Below, piece after piece: positions 1 through 6,114 of a stretch of DNA of 6,538 nucleotides. A model generated the notes under the pieces. It did not search any database. It was given only the letters and a program-made list of their open reading frames with translations, and was not told the DNA's origin. Every line of letters begins with the position of its first letter. Within the stretch, counting starts at the first letter, position 1. The stretch covers positions 1 through 6,538 of the forward strand of contig JAJKJG010000272.1 in the NCBI GenBank assembly GCA_021154065.1, given 5' to 3'. A program made the position numbers and the translations under genes. Origin of the DNA: Methylobacterium sp. (GTDB lineage Bacteria; Pseudomonadota; Alphaproteobacteria; Rhizobiales; Beijerinckiaceae).

Positions 1-2
1 AC

Positions 3-89
3 GAGTCGGGGCTGAACGTGATCTCGGCCGACGATCTCGACGACGCCGCCCAGAAGATCGTCAATGCCGTGAAGGGCGCGAGGGGGTGA
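3..89 (+). CDS. sucC: Succinyl-CoA synthetase (ADP-forming) beta subunit, C-terminal end only
   Basis: Only the last 28 codons and the TGA stop lie in the window; the gene begins upstream. The visible tail contains [19 protein letters not shown], which matches the C-terminal helix region of alphaproteobacterial SucC. SucC is the beta subunit, which carries the ATP-grasp nucleotide site and works with SucD to convert succinyl-CoA, ADP and phosphate to succinate, ATP and CoA in the cytoplasm. The stop lies 4 nt before the sucD ATG, so the two genes are almost certainly cotranscribed and probably translationally coupled. The related malate-CoA ligase beta subunit (MtkA) has a similar tail, but the strongly SucD-like partner downstream favours SucC. 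Confidence 0.85.
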   Translation, partial: ESGLNVISADDLDDAAQKIVNAVKGARG

Positions 90-93
90 GCCG

Positions 94-978
94 ATGTCCA
101 TCCTCATCGACCGTGACACGAAGGTGATTTGCCAGGGGTTTACGGGCAAGAACGGCACCTTCCACTCCGAGCAGGCCATCGCCTACGGCACCCGCATGGT
201 GGGCGGGGTCGCGCCGGGCAAAGGCGGCTCGCACCACCTCAACCTGCCGGTGTTCGACACGGTCGCGGAAGCGCGCGAGAAAACCGGGGCCGAGGCCAGC
301 GTGGTCTACGTGCCGCCGGCCGGGGCGGCGGACGCGATCTGCGAGGCGATCGACGCCGAAATCCCGCTGATCGTGTGCATCACCGAGGGCATTCCGGTGT
401 CCGACATGGTGCGGGTCAAGCGGGCGCTATGCGGGTCGCCATCGCGCCTCGTGGGCCCGAACTGCCCCGGGGTGATGACGGCGGGCGAGTGCAAGATCGG
501 CATCATGCCGGGCAACATCTTTCAGAAGGGCAGCGTGGGGATCGTGTCGCGCTCGGGCACGCTGACCTACGAGGCGGTGTACCAGACGACGCGCGAGGGC
601 TTAGGCCAGACGACGGCGGTGGGGATCGGGGGCGACCCGGTCAAGGGGACCGAGTTCATCGAGGTGCGCGATCTCTTCCTCTCCGATCCCGAAACCGCGT
701 CGATCGTGATGATCGGCGAGATCGGCGGCTCGGCCGAGGAGGACGCGGCCGCGTTCCTGGCGCAGGAGGCCAGGCGGGGGCGGAGGAAGCCGACGGTGGG
801 GTTCATCGCCGGGCGCACGGCGCCGCCGGGGCGCCGGATGGGGCATGCGGGGGCGATCATCTCGGGCGGCAAGGGCGGGGCCGAGGACAAGATCGCCGCC
901 CTGGAGGCGGCCGGCATCCGCGTCTCGCCCTCGCCGGCGCGCCTCGGCAAAACCCTCGTCGAATTGTTGAAAAGCTGA
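94..978 (+). CDS. sucD: Succinyl-CoA synthetase (ADP-forming) alpha subunit
   Basis: This 294-residue protein is the usual length for SucD, which binds CoA and carries the phosphohistidine intermediate of the TCA-cycle step succinyl-CoA to succinate with ATP formation. Visible features in order: an N-terminal CoA-binding Rossmann domain with [10 protein letters not shown] at 15-24; GPNCPGV at 121-127; the ligase-domain segment SRSGTLTYE at 152-160; GEIGG at 208-212, whose E209 corresponds to the conserved glutamate that stabilises the phosphohistidine; and RMGHAGAII, with H251 the expected phosphorylated histidine. All key residues are present. The ATG is preceded by a purine-rich GAGGGGGTGAG that overlaps the end of sucC. 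The start MSILID is typical of the family. MtkB (malate-CoA ligase) is a homologue, but the match here is closer to classical SucD. No 2-oxoglutarate dehydrogenase genes follow, unlike in many alphaproteobacteria. Confidence 0.96.
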   Translation: MSILIDRDTKVICQGFTGKNGTFHSEQAIAYGTRMVGGVAPGKGGSHHLNLPVFDTVAEAREKTGAEASVVYVPPAGAADAICEAIDAEIPLIVCITEGIPVSDMVRVKRALCGSPSRLVGPNCPGVMTAGECKIGIMPGNIFQKGSVGIVSRSGTLTYEAVYQTTREGLGQTTAVGIGGDPVKGTEFIEVRDLFLSDPETASIVMIGEIGGSAEEDAAAFLAQEARRGRRKPTVGFIAGRTAPPGRRMGHAGAIISGGKGGAEDKIAALEAAGIRVSPSPARLGKTLVELLKS

Positions 979-1223
979 GCGCCGATAGGGGGCCGTGTCG
1001 AGCAACCGAGTCGTGCGGCTACCCTGGGTTCGTTTGCCGTCTCCGCGCGAGTCCCCCATTGTTGGCGGGTTGGATGCGAGGAGGTGGTCGCGTGCCGTCC
1101 TGCCTGTCTGCTATTTGACAGGGATCGTTGACTCGATTCCGACCGATCCTACTCTCAGAGCAAATGTGAACGGGTTCGGATCATCGGTTTCGCCAGAGGC
1201 GGCCAAAGAGGCCGGATAGCCGA
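979..1223. other. Intergenic region between sucD and pyk
   Basis: This gap holds no recognisable gene, tRNA or clear intrinsic terminator. A 74-codon GTG-initiated frame (995-1219) shows no family resemblance and no convincing ribosome-binding site. The distal half contains the only promoter-like motifs (see the separate entry). The size and promoter suggest that pyk is transcribed independently of the suc genes. Confidence 0.6.
1128..1155 (+). promoter_or_regulatory. Possible sigma70-type promoter for pyk
   Basis: TTGACT (1128-1133) is followed after 16 nt by TACTCT (1150-1155). The -35 box matches the consensus at five of six positions and the -10 box at three of six, a pattern often seen in GC-rich alphaproteobacteria. 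A second TTGACA lies at 1115-1120 but has no good -10 partner at 16-18 nt. The predicted start would give a 5' leader of roughly 60 nt before the pyk ATG. This is motif reading only. Confidence 0.35.
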
Positions 1224-2654
1224 ATGCGACGTGATCGTCATGCCAAGATTGTCGCCACCGTGGGGCCCGCGAGCGCCTCGCCCGAGATGCTCAAGGCGCT
1301 GTTCCTGGCGGGGGTCGATGTTTTCAGGCTGAATTTCAGCCACGGGACGCAAGACGATCACGCCGCTGTCCACGCGGCCATCCGCCGTCTTGAGCCGGAC
1401 ATGGGCCGGCCGATCGGCATCCTGCAAGACTTGCAAGGGCCGAAAATCCGGATCGGCACGCTCAAGGACGGCAAGCTTTCGCTTGAGAGCGGCGACGCCG
1501 TTCGGTTCGTCCTCGGCGGCGGCGAGGGCGCAAAGGACGCGATCCCGCTCCCTCATCCCGAGGTGTTCGCGGCCCTTGCTCCCGGTCAGGAACTCTTGAT
1601 CGACGATGGCCGGGTCCGGCTCTCCGTGACGGGCTGCGGCGCGGATGACTTCGAGGCCCGCGTCACCGTCGGCGGGATCATCAGCAACCGCAAGGGCGTC
1701 AACCTGCCCAAGACCGTGCTCGACCTCTCGCCTTTGACCGAGAAGGATCGCGCCGACCTGGCCTTCGGTCTCGACCTTGGCGTCGAGTGGGTTGCACTCT
1801 CCTTCGTTCAGAAGCCTTCCGATCTGATCGAAGCGCGAGGTCTCATCGGCGAGCGCGCCGGGCTCATGTCGAAAATCGAAAAGCCGTCGGCGCTGGATCG
1901 GATCGAAGACATCATCCGCCTGTCGGACGCCGTCATGGTCGCGCGCGGCGACCTCGGGGTCGAAACCCCGCAGGAGGAGGTTCCTGGCCGTCAAAAGGAA
2001 CTCGTCCGAGCCTGCCGGCTTGCGGTGAAGCCCGTGATCATCGCGACGCAGATGCTCGACTCGATGGTGAACGCGCCGGCTCCCACCCGGGCCGAAGCTT
2101 CGGACGTGGCGACCGCCATCTATGACGGCGCCGACGCCGTGATGCTGTCGGCCGAGTCGGCCTCCGGCCGGTACCCCGTCGAGGCGGTCGCCATGATGGA
2201 TCGTATCGTCCGCAAGACCGAGCAGCACAAGCTTTACCGTTCGATTATTGCGGCATCGGAACCGGAGGTGGAGGACACGCCGCCTCACGCCGTTGCGGCA
2301 GCCGCCGCTGACCTCGCCAGGGCGACGAGCGCATCGGCGATCGTCGCCTTCACCTCCAGCGGCACCACGGCGGCCCGCATCGCGCGCAAGCGCCCGGAGG
2401 TCCCAATCCTGGCGGTGACGCCGGACGAGCGCGTCTCACGCCAGCTCTGTCTGCTCTGGGGAGCCCACAGCGTGCGCTCCGACGATGTCGGCTCGTATGA
2501 AGAAGTCATCGGGCGCGCTGAGGCGCACGCCGTTTCGGAGGAGTTCGCGAAGGCCAACGACCTGGTCGTCGTTGTTTTCGGCCTGCCGTTCGGGACGGCT
2601 GGAACGACCAACAATCTCCGCGTGTTGCAGATGAGCGCTGCGGCTCGCGCGTAG
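1224..2654 (+). CDS. pyk: Pyruvate kinase
   Basis: This 476-residue protein is the usual length for bacterial pyruvate kinase, which converts phosphoenolpyruvate and ADP to pyruvate and ATP in the last step of glycolysis. Visible features: N-terminal KIVATVGPAS (8-17); FRLNFSHG with R35 and N37 that bind phosphate and metal; DLQGPKIRI (69-77) at the entrance to the B (lid) domain; the family signature SKIEKPSALDRI with catalytic K217 and metal ligand E219; ARGDLGVE with D243; and ATQMLDSM with T275. The C-terminal domain includes SSGTTAARIARKRPEVP, part of the effector-phosphate pocket region, and ends with GTTNNLRV. All catalytic residues are present. L70, Q71, K74 and I77 match the set described for K+-independent pyruvate kinases. 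The ATG is preceded by AAAGAGG at 1205-1211, rather far at 12 nt; the protein start MRRDRHAKIVATVGP fits the family. The permease gene follows after 46 nt. Confidence 0.97.
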   Translation: MRRDRHAKIVATVGPASASPEMLKALFLAGVDVFRLNFSHGTQDDHAAVHAAIRRLEPDMGRPIGILQDLQGPKIRIGTLKDGKLSLESGDAVRFVLGGGEGAKDAIPLPHPEVFAALAPGQELLIDDGRVRLSVTGCGADDFEARVTVGGIISNRKGVNLPKTVLDLSPLTEKDRADLAFGLDLGVEWVALSFVQKPSDLIEARGLIGERAGLMSKIEKPSALDRIEDIIRLSDAVMVARGDLGVETPQEEVPGRQKELVRACRLAVKPVIIATQMLDSMVNAPAPTRAEASDVATAIYDGADAVMLSAESASGRYPVEAVAMMDRIVRKTEQHKLYRSIIAASEPEVEDTPPHAVAAAAADLARATSASAIVAFTSSGTTAARIARKRPEVPILAVTPDERVSRQLCLLWGAHSVRSDDVGSYEEVIGRAEAHAVSEEFAKANDLVVVVFGLPFGTAGTTNNLRVLQMSAAARA

Positions 2655-2700
2655 CGCCTCGTGGAGTTCGACAGGCGATCGTCGCGACTGCTGCGCCCCA

Positions 2701-3456
2701 ATGATCGCCGATCCGCTCTTCTATCTCGCCGCCGCGCCCGCCGTCCTTCTCATGGGTCTCTCCAAGGGCGGCTTCGCCGGCCTCGGACTCCTGTCGCTGC
2801 CGCTGTTGGCGCTTGTCGTCTCGCCCGTTCAGGCCGCCGCCATCATGCTGCCGATTCTCATCGCTCAGGACGTGGTCACGGTTTGGGCCTATCGGCGCGC
2901 GTGGGATAGTCGTAACCTCGCCATCCTGCTCCCCGGCGCGGCGCTGGGCATCGGACTGGGCTACCTGCTCGCCGCCCGCGTGTCCGACGCCGCCGTCGCA
3001 CTCGCCGTCGGTGCGATTTCAATCGCGTTTGCAGTACGGCGGCTCGTGGTCGAACGGTGCGGCGCGCCTCCCCCGACAACGCCGGGGCTGGCGGCGGGGT
3101 GGTTCTGGGGAGTGGTCTGCGGGTTCACTAGCATGATCGCCCACGCAGGCGGACCGCCCTTTCAGATCTACGTCATGCCCCAGCGGCTCGCCCGCGACGT
3201 TTTTGTCGGCACCGGCGCGGTCCTGTTCGCGGCGATCAACTGGATCAAGCTACCGCCCTATGTGGCGCTGGGCCAATTTACTCGTGAGAACCTGCTCACG
3301 TCGGCGGCTCTCTTCCCGCTCGCCGTTCTCGCAACTTGGCTCGGCGTGCTGCTGGTTCGCCAAGTCTCGGGCGAACGCTTCTACACCGCCATCTACATCC
3401 TCCTGATCCTGGTCGGCCTAAAGCTCGTCTGGCAAGGCGCGCGCGGGGTTCTCTGA
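2701..3456 (+). CDS. TauE/SafE-family membrane permease
   Basis: This 251-residue, strongly hydrophobic protein has about eight likely membrane segments (near residues 5-25, 28-48, 75-93, 96-112, 130-148, 165-182, 200-220 and 228-245). Hallmarks of the TauE/SafE family (formerly DUF81) are the N-terminal GLSKGGFAG and the mid-protein MIAHAGGPPFQIYVMPQ, including H148 and the GGPP run at 150-153. These are the two related halves of the family fold. Members export sulfite, sulfoacetate or other small organosulfur anions across the inner membrane, but many are uncharacterised and no substrate can be read here. The ATG lies 46 nt after the pyk stop with no evident Shine-Dalgarno sequence. It is still preferred because the next Met (residue 18) would remove the first conserved membrane helix. 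It could be cotranscribed with pyk; that link may be positional only. Confidence 0.88.
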   Translation: MIADPLFYLAAAPAVLLMGLSKGGFAGLGLLSLPLLALVVSPVQAAAIMLPILIAQDVVTVWAYRRAWDSRNLAILLPGAALGIGLGYLLAARVSDAAVALAVGAISIAFAVRRLVVERCGAPPPTTPGLAAGWFWGVVCGFTSMIAHAGGPPFQIYVMPQRLARDVFVGTGAVLFAAINWIKLPPYVALGQFTRENLLTSAALFPLAVLATWLGVLLVRQVSGERFYTAIYILLILVGLKLVWQGARGVL

Positions 3457-3608
3457 GCTTTCACCCTCCACCGCCCGCGCCGCATCGCAGACAGTGTCCG
3501 AGCGGGGCATGGGACAGGCCCAAGCCGAAGGCGCATGCCGGCGCCGCAAGCGCCGCGATTTGCGTTATCTTCGAGTTCAGGGGACCACGCTTACGATTCG
3601 TGTGCTTG
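3457..3608. other. Intergenic region before corA with a short hairpin
   Basis: This gap contains a perfect 6-bp inverted repeat CGGCGC/GCGCCG with a 5-nt loop (3539-3555), followed by CGATTTGCGTT rather than a T tract. It might be a weak terminator for the upstream permease or simply GC-rich sequence. No known Mg2+-sensing leader is recognisable, and no strong promoter is visible. The corA frame stays open back to 3336, overlapping the permease, but that stretch (rich in Arg, Pro and His) does not look like protein. Confidence 0.35.
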
Positions 3609-4619
3609 ATGACGGCTCATCCTGATGGGTTCGCCCCCGCGAACGAAAATCTTGGCGTCGTGGCCGCAAGCGCCTACGTCGACGGCCGACGGGTTGCGAA
3701 CGTTGGCCTCGCAGAGGCAGGCGATTGGGCGCGCCGCCCTCGCCATGTCGTCTGGATCGGATTGCACGAGCCCAACGCCGAGATGCTCAGCCAAGTGCAG
3801 GCCCAGTTCGACCTGCATCCGCTTGCGATCGAGGACGCCGGCAAGGCCCACCAGCGGCCCAAGCTCGAACAGTACGAGGCTGGTCTCTTCATCGTGGTGC
3901 GAACCGCGCAACTCGTGAACGGACGTATTGCGTTCGGCGAAACGCACCTCTTCGTGGGCAAAGGATACGTCATCTCCGTGCGGCACGGCGCTTCCGCCTC
4001 TTACGCAGCCGTCCGCAAACGCTGCGAAGCCTGCCCGACGACGCTGTCGCACGGGGCGGATTATATTCTGTACGCCATCCTCGACTTCGTCGTCGACAAC
4101 TACAAGCCGGTGCTGGAGATCATCCATGGCGAGGTCGAAGCCATCGAGGATCAGGTTCTCAGCACGGAGCTGGTCCAGACGGAAGTCGAGCGTCTGTACC
4201 TACTCCGGCGCGACCTCCTGCGCTTGCGCAACGCCGTGGCTCCGCTGGTCGAGGTGTGCCGCAAGCTGGAGCATACCGAGGTGATTGCGATCGACCCCGC
4301 GATGCAGCCCCTCTTTCGGGATGTGACCGACCACATCCGGCGCGTTCAGGAAGAGATCGATGCGCTTCGGGAGGTTCTGGCCTTCGCCTTTGAAGCCAGC
4401 CAGTTGATCGGACAGGCGCAGCAGACGAAGATTACGCGTAAGCTCGCAGCCTGGGCCGCCATTCTGGCGGTGCCCACCGCGATCGCGGGCATTTACGGCA
4501 TGAACTTCAAGTACATTCCCGAGCTGGAGTGGACCTACGGCTACTTTGTGGTGATGCCGGCCATCTTTTCGATTTGCGGAGTCCTATACTGGCGCTTTCG
4601 TCGCGATGGGTGGCTCTGA
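3609..4619 (+). CDS. corA: CorA-family magnesium/divalent cation transporter
   Basis: This 336-residue protein is the usual length for CorA, the pentameric inner-membrane Mg2+ (also Co2+/Ni2+) channel. A long cytoplasmic N-terminal domain includes HPLAIEDAGKAHQRPKLEQY, the conserved family segment, then a helical region rich in charged residues (roughly 150-270) that should form the long stalk helices. Two membrane helices lie at the C-terminus: the first is LAAWAAILAVPTAIAGIYG, ending in the signature GMN at 297-299; the second is about residues 312-330, ending in a short basic tail (RFRRDGWL). The loop after GMN reads KYIPELEW where CorA usually has MPEL. The start is uncertain: ATG 3609 lacks a good ribosome-binding site, and an in-frame GTG at 3600 is also possible with AGGGGA at 3579-3584. 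ZntB (zinc) transporters share the fold, so the ion is inferred. Confidence 0.93.
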   Translation: MTAHPDGFAPANENLGVVAASAYVDGRRVANVGLAEAGDWARRPRHVVWIGLHEPNAEMLSQVQAQFDLHPLAIEDAGKAHQRPKLEQYEAGLFIVVRTAQLVNGRIAFGETHLFVGKGYVISVRHGASASYAAVRKRCEACPTTLSHGADYILYAILDFVVDNYKPVLEIIHGEVEAIEDQVLSTELVQTEVERLYLLRRDLLRLRNAVAPLVEVCRKLEHTEVIAIDPAMQPLFRDVTDHIRRVQEEIDALREVLAFAFEASQLIGQAQQTKITRKLAAWAAILAVPTAIAGIYGMNFKYIPELEWTYGYFVVMPAIFSICGVLYWRFRRDGWL

Positions 4620-4684
4620 ACGAGTCTTTTCCCATATGAAAGTCATGTGGCTGGCCGCCGGAGCGGCAGGAGCAAGGGGAGCGC

Positions 4685-4753
4685 ATGATCGCATGGCTGA
4701 AAACCCGCTTTATGGGACAGCGACCTAGCCAGACCGGGCGTAAGCCTGTATAG
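4685..4753 (+). CDS. Possible 22-residue small protein upstream of rpmF
   Basis: A 22-codon frame starts at ATG 4685 and ends at TAG 4751-4753, encoding MIAWLKTRFMGQ followed by a basic polar tail. It is directly preceded by strong Shine-Dalgarno-like sequence: AGGAG at 4668-4672 and AAGGGG at 4674-4679, the latter 5 nt from the ATG. The peptide is basic, with a short hydrophobic, aromatic N-terminal half. No family is recognised. It could be a real mini-protein, a leader peptide for rpmF, or chance; the quality of the ribosome-binding site is the main support. Confidence 0.3.
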   Translation: MIAWLKTRFMGQRPSQTGRKPV

Positions 4754-4785
4754 GGCAGCGCTTCATTTTAAGATCCCTGGCGCAT

Positions 4786-4811
4786 GCAGGCCCGGTCTTG
4801 CCGGCCCCTGC
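4786..4811 (+). promoter_or_regulatory. Hairpin in the rpmF leader
   Basis: GCAGG (4786-4790) and CCGG (4792-4795) pair with CCGG (4801-4804) and CCTGC (4807-4811) around the loop TCTTG, with a small internal bulge. It ends 10 nt before the rpmF ribosome-binding site GGAG (4822-4825) and has no following T run, so it is not a standard terminator. It may be a 5' leader structure, or chance in GC-rich DNA. Confidence 0.3.
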
Positions 4812-4831
4812 GCCTTTGACCGGAGACGAAC

Positions 4832-5017
4832 ATGGCTGTTCCCAAACGAAAAACCTCACCGATGAAGCGCGGCCAACGCCGCTCCGCCGATGCCCTGAAA
4901 GCACCGACCTACATTGAGGATAAGGACTCCGGCGAGCTGCGCCGTCCGCATCATGTCGACCTGAAGACGGGCATGTATCGGGGCCGCCAGGTTCTCAAGG
5001 TGAAGTCCGAAGGCTGA
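4832..5017 (+). CDS. rpmF: 50S ribosomal protein L32
   Basis: This 61-residue basic protein is a clear match to alphaproteobacterial L32 (bL32), a component of the large ribosomal subunit. The N-terminal [18 protein letters not shown] is the hallmark start, followed by [20 protein letters not shown] and a C-terminal [11 protein letters not shown]. The four zinc-binding cysteines found in some L32 proteins are absent, as is normal for this group (the Cys-free form). The ATG is preceded by GGAGA at 4822-4826 with good spacing. It appears to stand alone: there is no plsX or fabH directly after it, unlike in Escherichia coli and many other bacteria. GC-rich hairpins follow the stop. Confidence 0.97.
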   Translation: MAVPKRKTSPMKRGQRRSADALKAPTYIEDKDSGELRRPHHVDLKTGMYRGRQVLKVKSEG

Positions 5018-5044
5018 TCTAAGCGCGCCCTGCTCGGGTCCGGC

Positions 5045-5064
5045 CGGCGCCGCCTGAGGCGCCG
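5045..5064 (+). terminator. GC-rich hairpin downstream of rpmF (possible terminator)
   Basis: A perfect 7-bp inverted repeat, CGGCGCC/GGCGCCG with a 6-nt loop, lies 27 nt after the rpmF stop. No T tract follows, so intrinsic termination would be weak. It could instead protect the mRNA 3' end or act with Rho. Confidence 0.35.
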
Positions 5065-5098
5065 TCGCAGCGAAGGCCGTTCGGTCACGAGGACACAA

Positions 5099-5125
5099 GG
5101 CCCATCCGCGCCCTCGCGGCGGGCC
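5099..5125 (+). terminator. Second GC-rich hairpin after rpmF
   Basis: GGCCC (5099-5103) and CCGC (5106-5109) pair with GCGG (5116-5119) and GGGCC (5121-5125) around a 6-nt loop, with a small internal mismatch. There is no T run. It may form a tandem terminator region with the hairpin at 5045-5064, or mark the edge of the neighbouring IS remnant. Confidence 0.3.
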
Positions 5126-5133
5126 CGCCCCGC

Positions 5134-5525
5134 ATCACACCGGCTGAAATTCAGGCCGCCTTACATCAGCGCGACGTTCGGATGATCGGCAAAACCGTTC
5201 GGGCGGGAGCTGCCCCGCGCAGGCGGGATCGAGCAGATGCTCGCTCCGAGCCTGGAACCGGGGTGACGTGGCCGTGACGGATAACCTGGCGGCGCATGAA
5301 GTCGCCGGCGTGTGCGCGGCGATCTCCAGCATCCTCTGCCTTCTGCCTGACTCGCCCGATTGCAACCCCATCGAGCAACTCTTCGCCAAGCTGAAGGCGC
5401 TGCTGTGCAAAGCCGCCACTTGATCCCGTAACGCGCTCTGGGGCGTCATCGGAACGTCGCTCGACGATTTCAGCCCCGACGAGCGCCGGAAATCCCCTCG
5501 TTCATTGCGGGCACGAGCCCACGGC
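5134..5525 (+). pseudogene. Decayed IS630-family transposase remnant
   Basis: The C-terminal half of an IS630-family (Tc1/mariner-like, DDE) transposase is recognisable in pieces. EQMLAPSLEPG is read from 5231; then in a shifted frame TDNLAAHEVAGV (from 5277), and NPIEQLFAKLKALL with the catalytic Glu at 5373-5375, followed by a stop at 5421-5423. The homology continues past the stop (NALWGVIGTSLDDFSPDE) and then seems to shift frame again. The second catalytic Asp (5280-5282) and the Glu are 30 residues apart instead of the usual 34 (DD34E), which suggests a 4-codon loss. Upstream, ITPAEIQAALHQRDVRMIG (5134-5190) resembles the helix-turn-helix region of such transposases, so most of the central domain, including the first Asp, appears deleted. 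It cannot encode an active enzyme. The upstream limit and element ends are uncertain; no terminal inverted repeats were found. Confidence 0.75.
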
Positions 5526-5652
5526 AGCCTACCTCGCCAAAACGGCAACCCGGCGAAACCCGCCCGTCTCATAGAATCCGACCCCGGACAGGGGGTTGGC
5601 GCGTTGGTCGAACGGGAGCACTGTAGTCGCTGCGCAGACCCGGAGGTTCGCC

Positions 5653-6066
5653 ATGGAACGCTCAGGAGCATATCCCGACAACGGTCGCCGGGCGCTAGGC
5701 CGGAGGCGCGCTCCGTGCGGAGCGGCCGCGCTTGCCGGCCTTCTGATTTGGGTCGCCGAACCGGCCCGCGCGCTCGAATGCCCGCTGCCGCAGCCCGCGA
5801 CCACGGCGAGCGCCTTGAAAGAGACGCAGCAAAGCATCCAGGAGCTTTCAAACCTTCTGGCGGCGCAGGGGACCGGCGTCGTCCCGGAAATCGTAACCCA
5901 GCTCAGGCGCAAATACCCAACCGCACAGGACGCCGAGATCACCAACTATCTGGTCACGCTCTACTGCCCGGTAGTCGACAAGGATGCCGCCTTGAGCGAT
6001 GCGGAGAAGGCCGCCCGGCTCGGCTTGTTCTCGTCGCAGGTCATGCAGACGTTGGCGAGCCGATGA
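5653..6066 (+). CDS. Hypothetical exported protein with two mature cysteines
   Basis: I do not recognise this 137-residue protein. Residues 1-20 are basic (several Arg) and are followed by a hydrophobic stretch at about 23-36 and a plausible signal-peptidase site after ARA at 38-40, giving a mature protein of about 97 residues that starts LECPLPQP. The mature part is largely helical in character (ALKETQQSIQELSNLLA; then SDAEKAARLGLFSSQVMQTL). It has two cysteines, C43 and C105, that could form a disulfide in the periplasm. No enzyme motif is visible. The start at 5653 is chosen over the in-frame ATG at 5596 because GGAG at 5642-5645 is well placed (7 nt) and the upstream residues do not look like part of a signal peptide. 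It lies 48 nt before the oxidoreductase gene and may be cotranscribed with it. Confidence 0.75.
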   Translation: MERSGAYPDNGRRALGRRRAPCGAAALAGLLIWVAEPARALECPLPQPATTASALKETQQSIQELSNLLAAQGTGVVPEIVTQLRRKYPTAQDAEITNYLVTLYCPVVDKDAALSDAEKAARLGLFSSQVMQTLASR

Positions 6067-6114
6067 TCCGGCCCGCTTTGGATTCCAGCCGCGAACCCTG
6101 ATTGAGGATCGAGC

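Noticed and set aside
94..978. Malate-CoA ligase alpha subunit (MtkB) of the serine cycle
   Set aside because: The protein follows alphaproteobacterial SucD closely throughout, including [16 protein letters not shown] and the SPSP-containing C-terminus, and differs from the MtkB pattern.
1000..1080. Possible tRNA-like GGTTCG motif between sucD and pyk
   Set aside because: No cloverleaf can be built around it: no matching acceptor stem, and the T-arm does not pair.
129..1118. 329-codon + frame overlapping sucD
   Set aside because: A shadow frame of extremely Arg/Gly-rich sequence with no family resemblance; sucD fully accounts for the region.
995..1219. GTG-initiated 74-codon frame in the sucD-pyk gap
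   Set aside because: No convincing ribosome-binding site and no recognisable motif, and it spans the promoter-like elements of pyk.
1155..2288. Long minus-strand open frame (377 codons) opposite pyk
   Set aside because: Its protein is dominated by Arg, His, Asp and Gly, as expected for the antisense of a GC-rich coding region, and pyk with all its catalytic motifs explains the stretch.
3336..3608. N-terminal 91-codon extension of corA overlapping the permease gene
   Set aside because: The extension is Arg/Pro/His-rich, is out of frame with the real permease coding sequence and is absent from CorA family proteins; the start at 3609 (or 3600) fits family length.
5135..5851. Minus-strand open frame of 238 codons across the IS remnant and exported-protein gene
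   Set aside because: It runs antisense to the recognisable transposase pieces and to a gene with a good ribosome-binding site, and its composition (Arg, Ser, Pro, Ala) is shadow-like.
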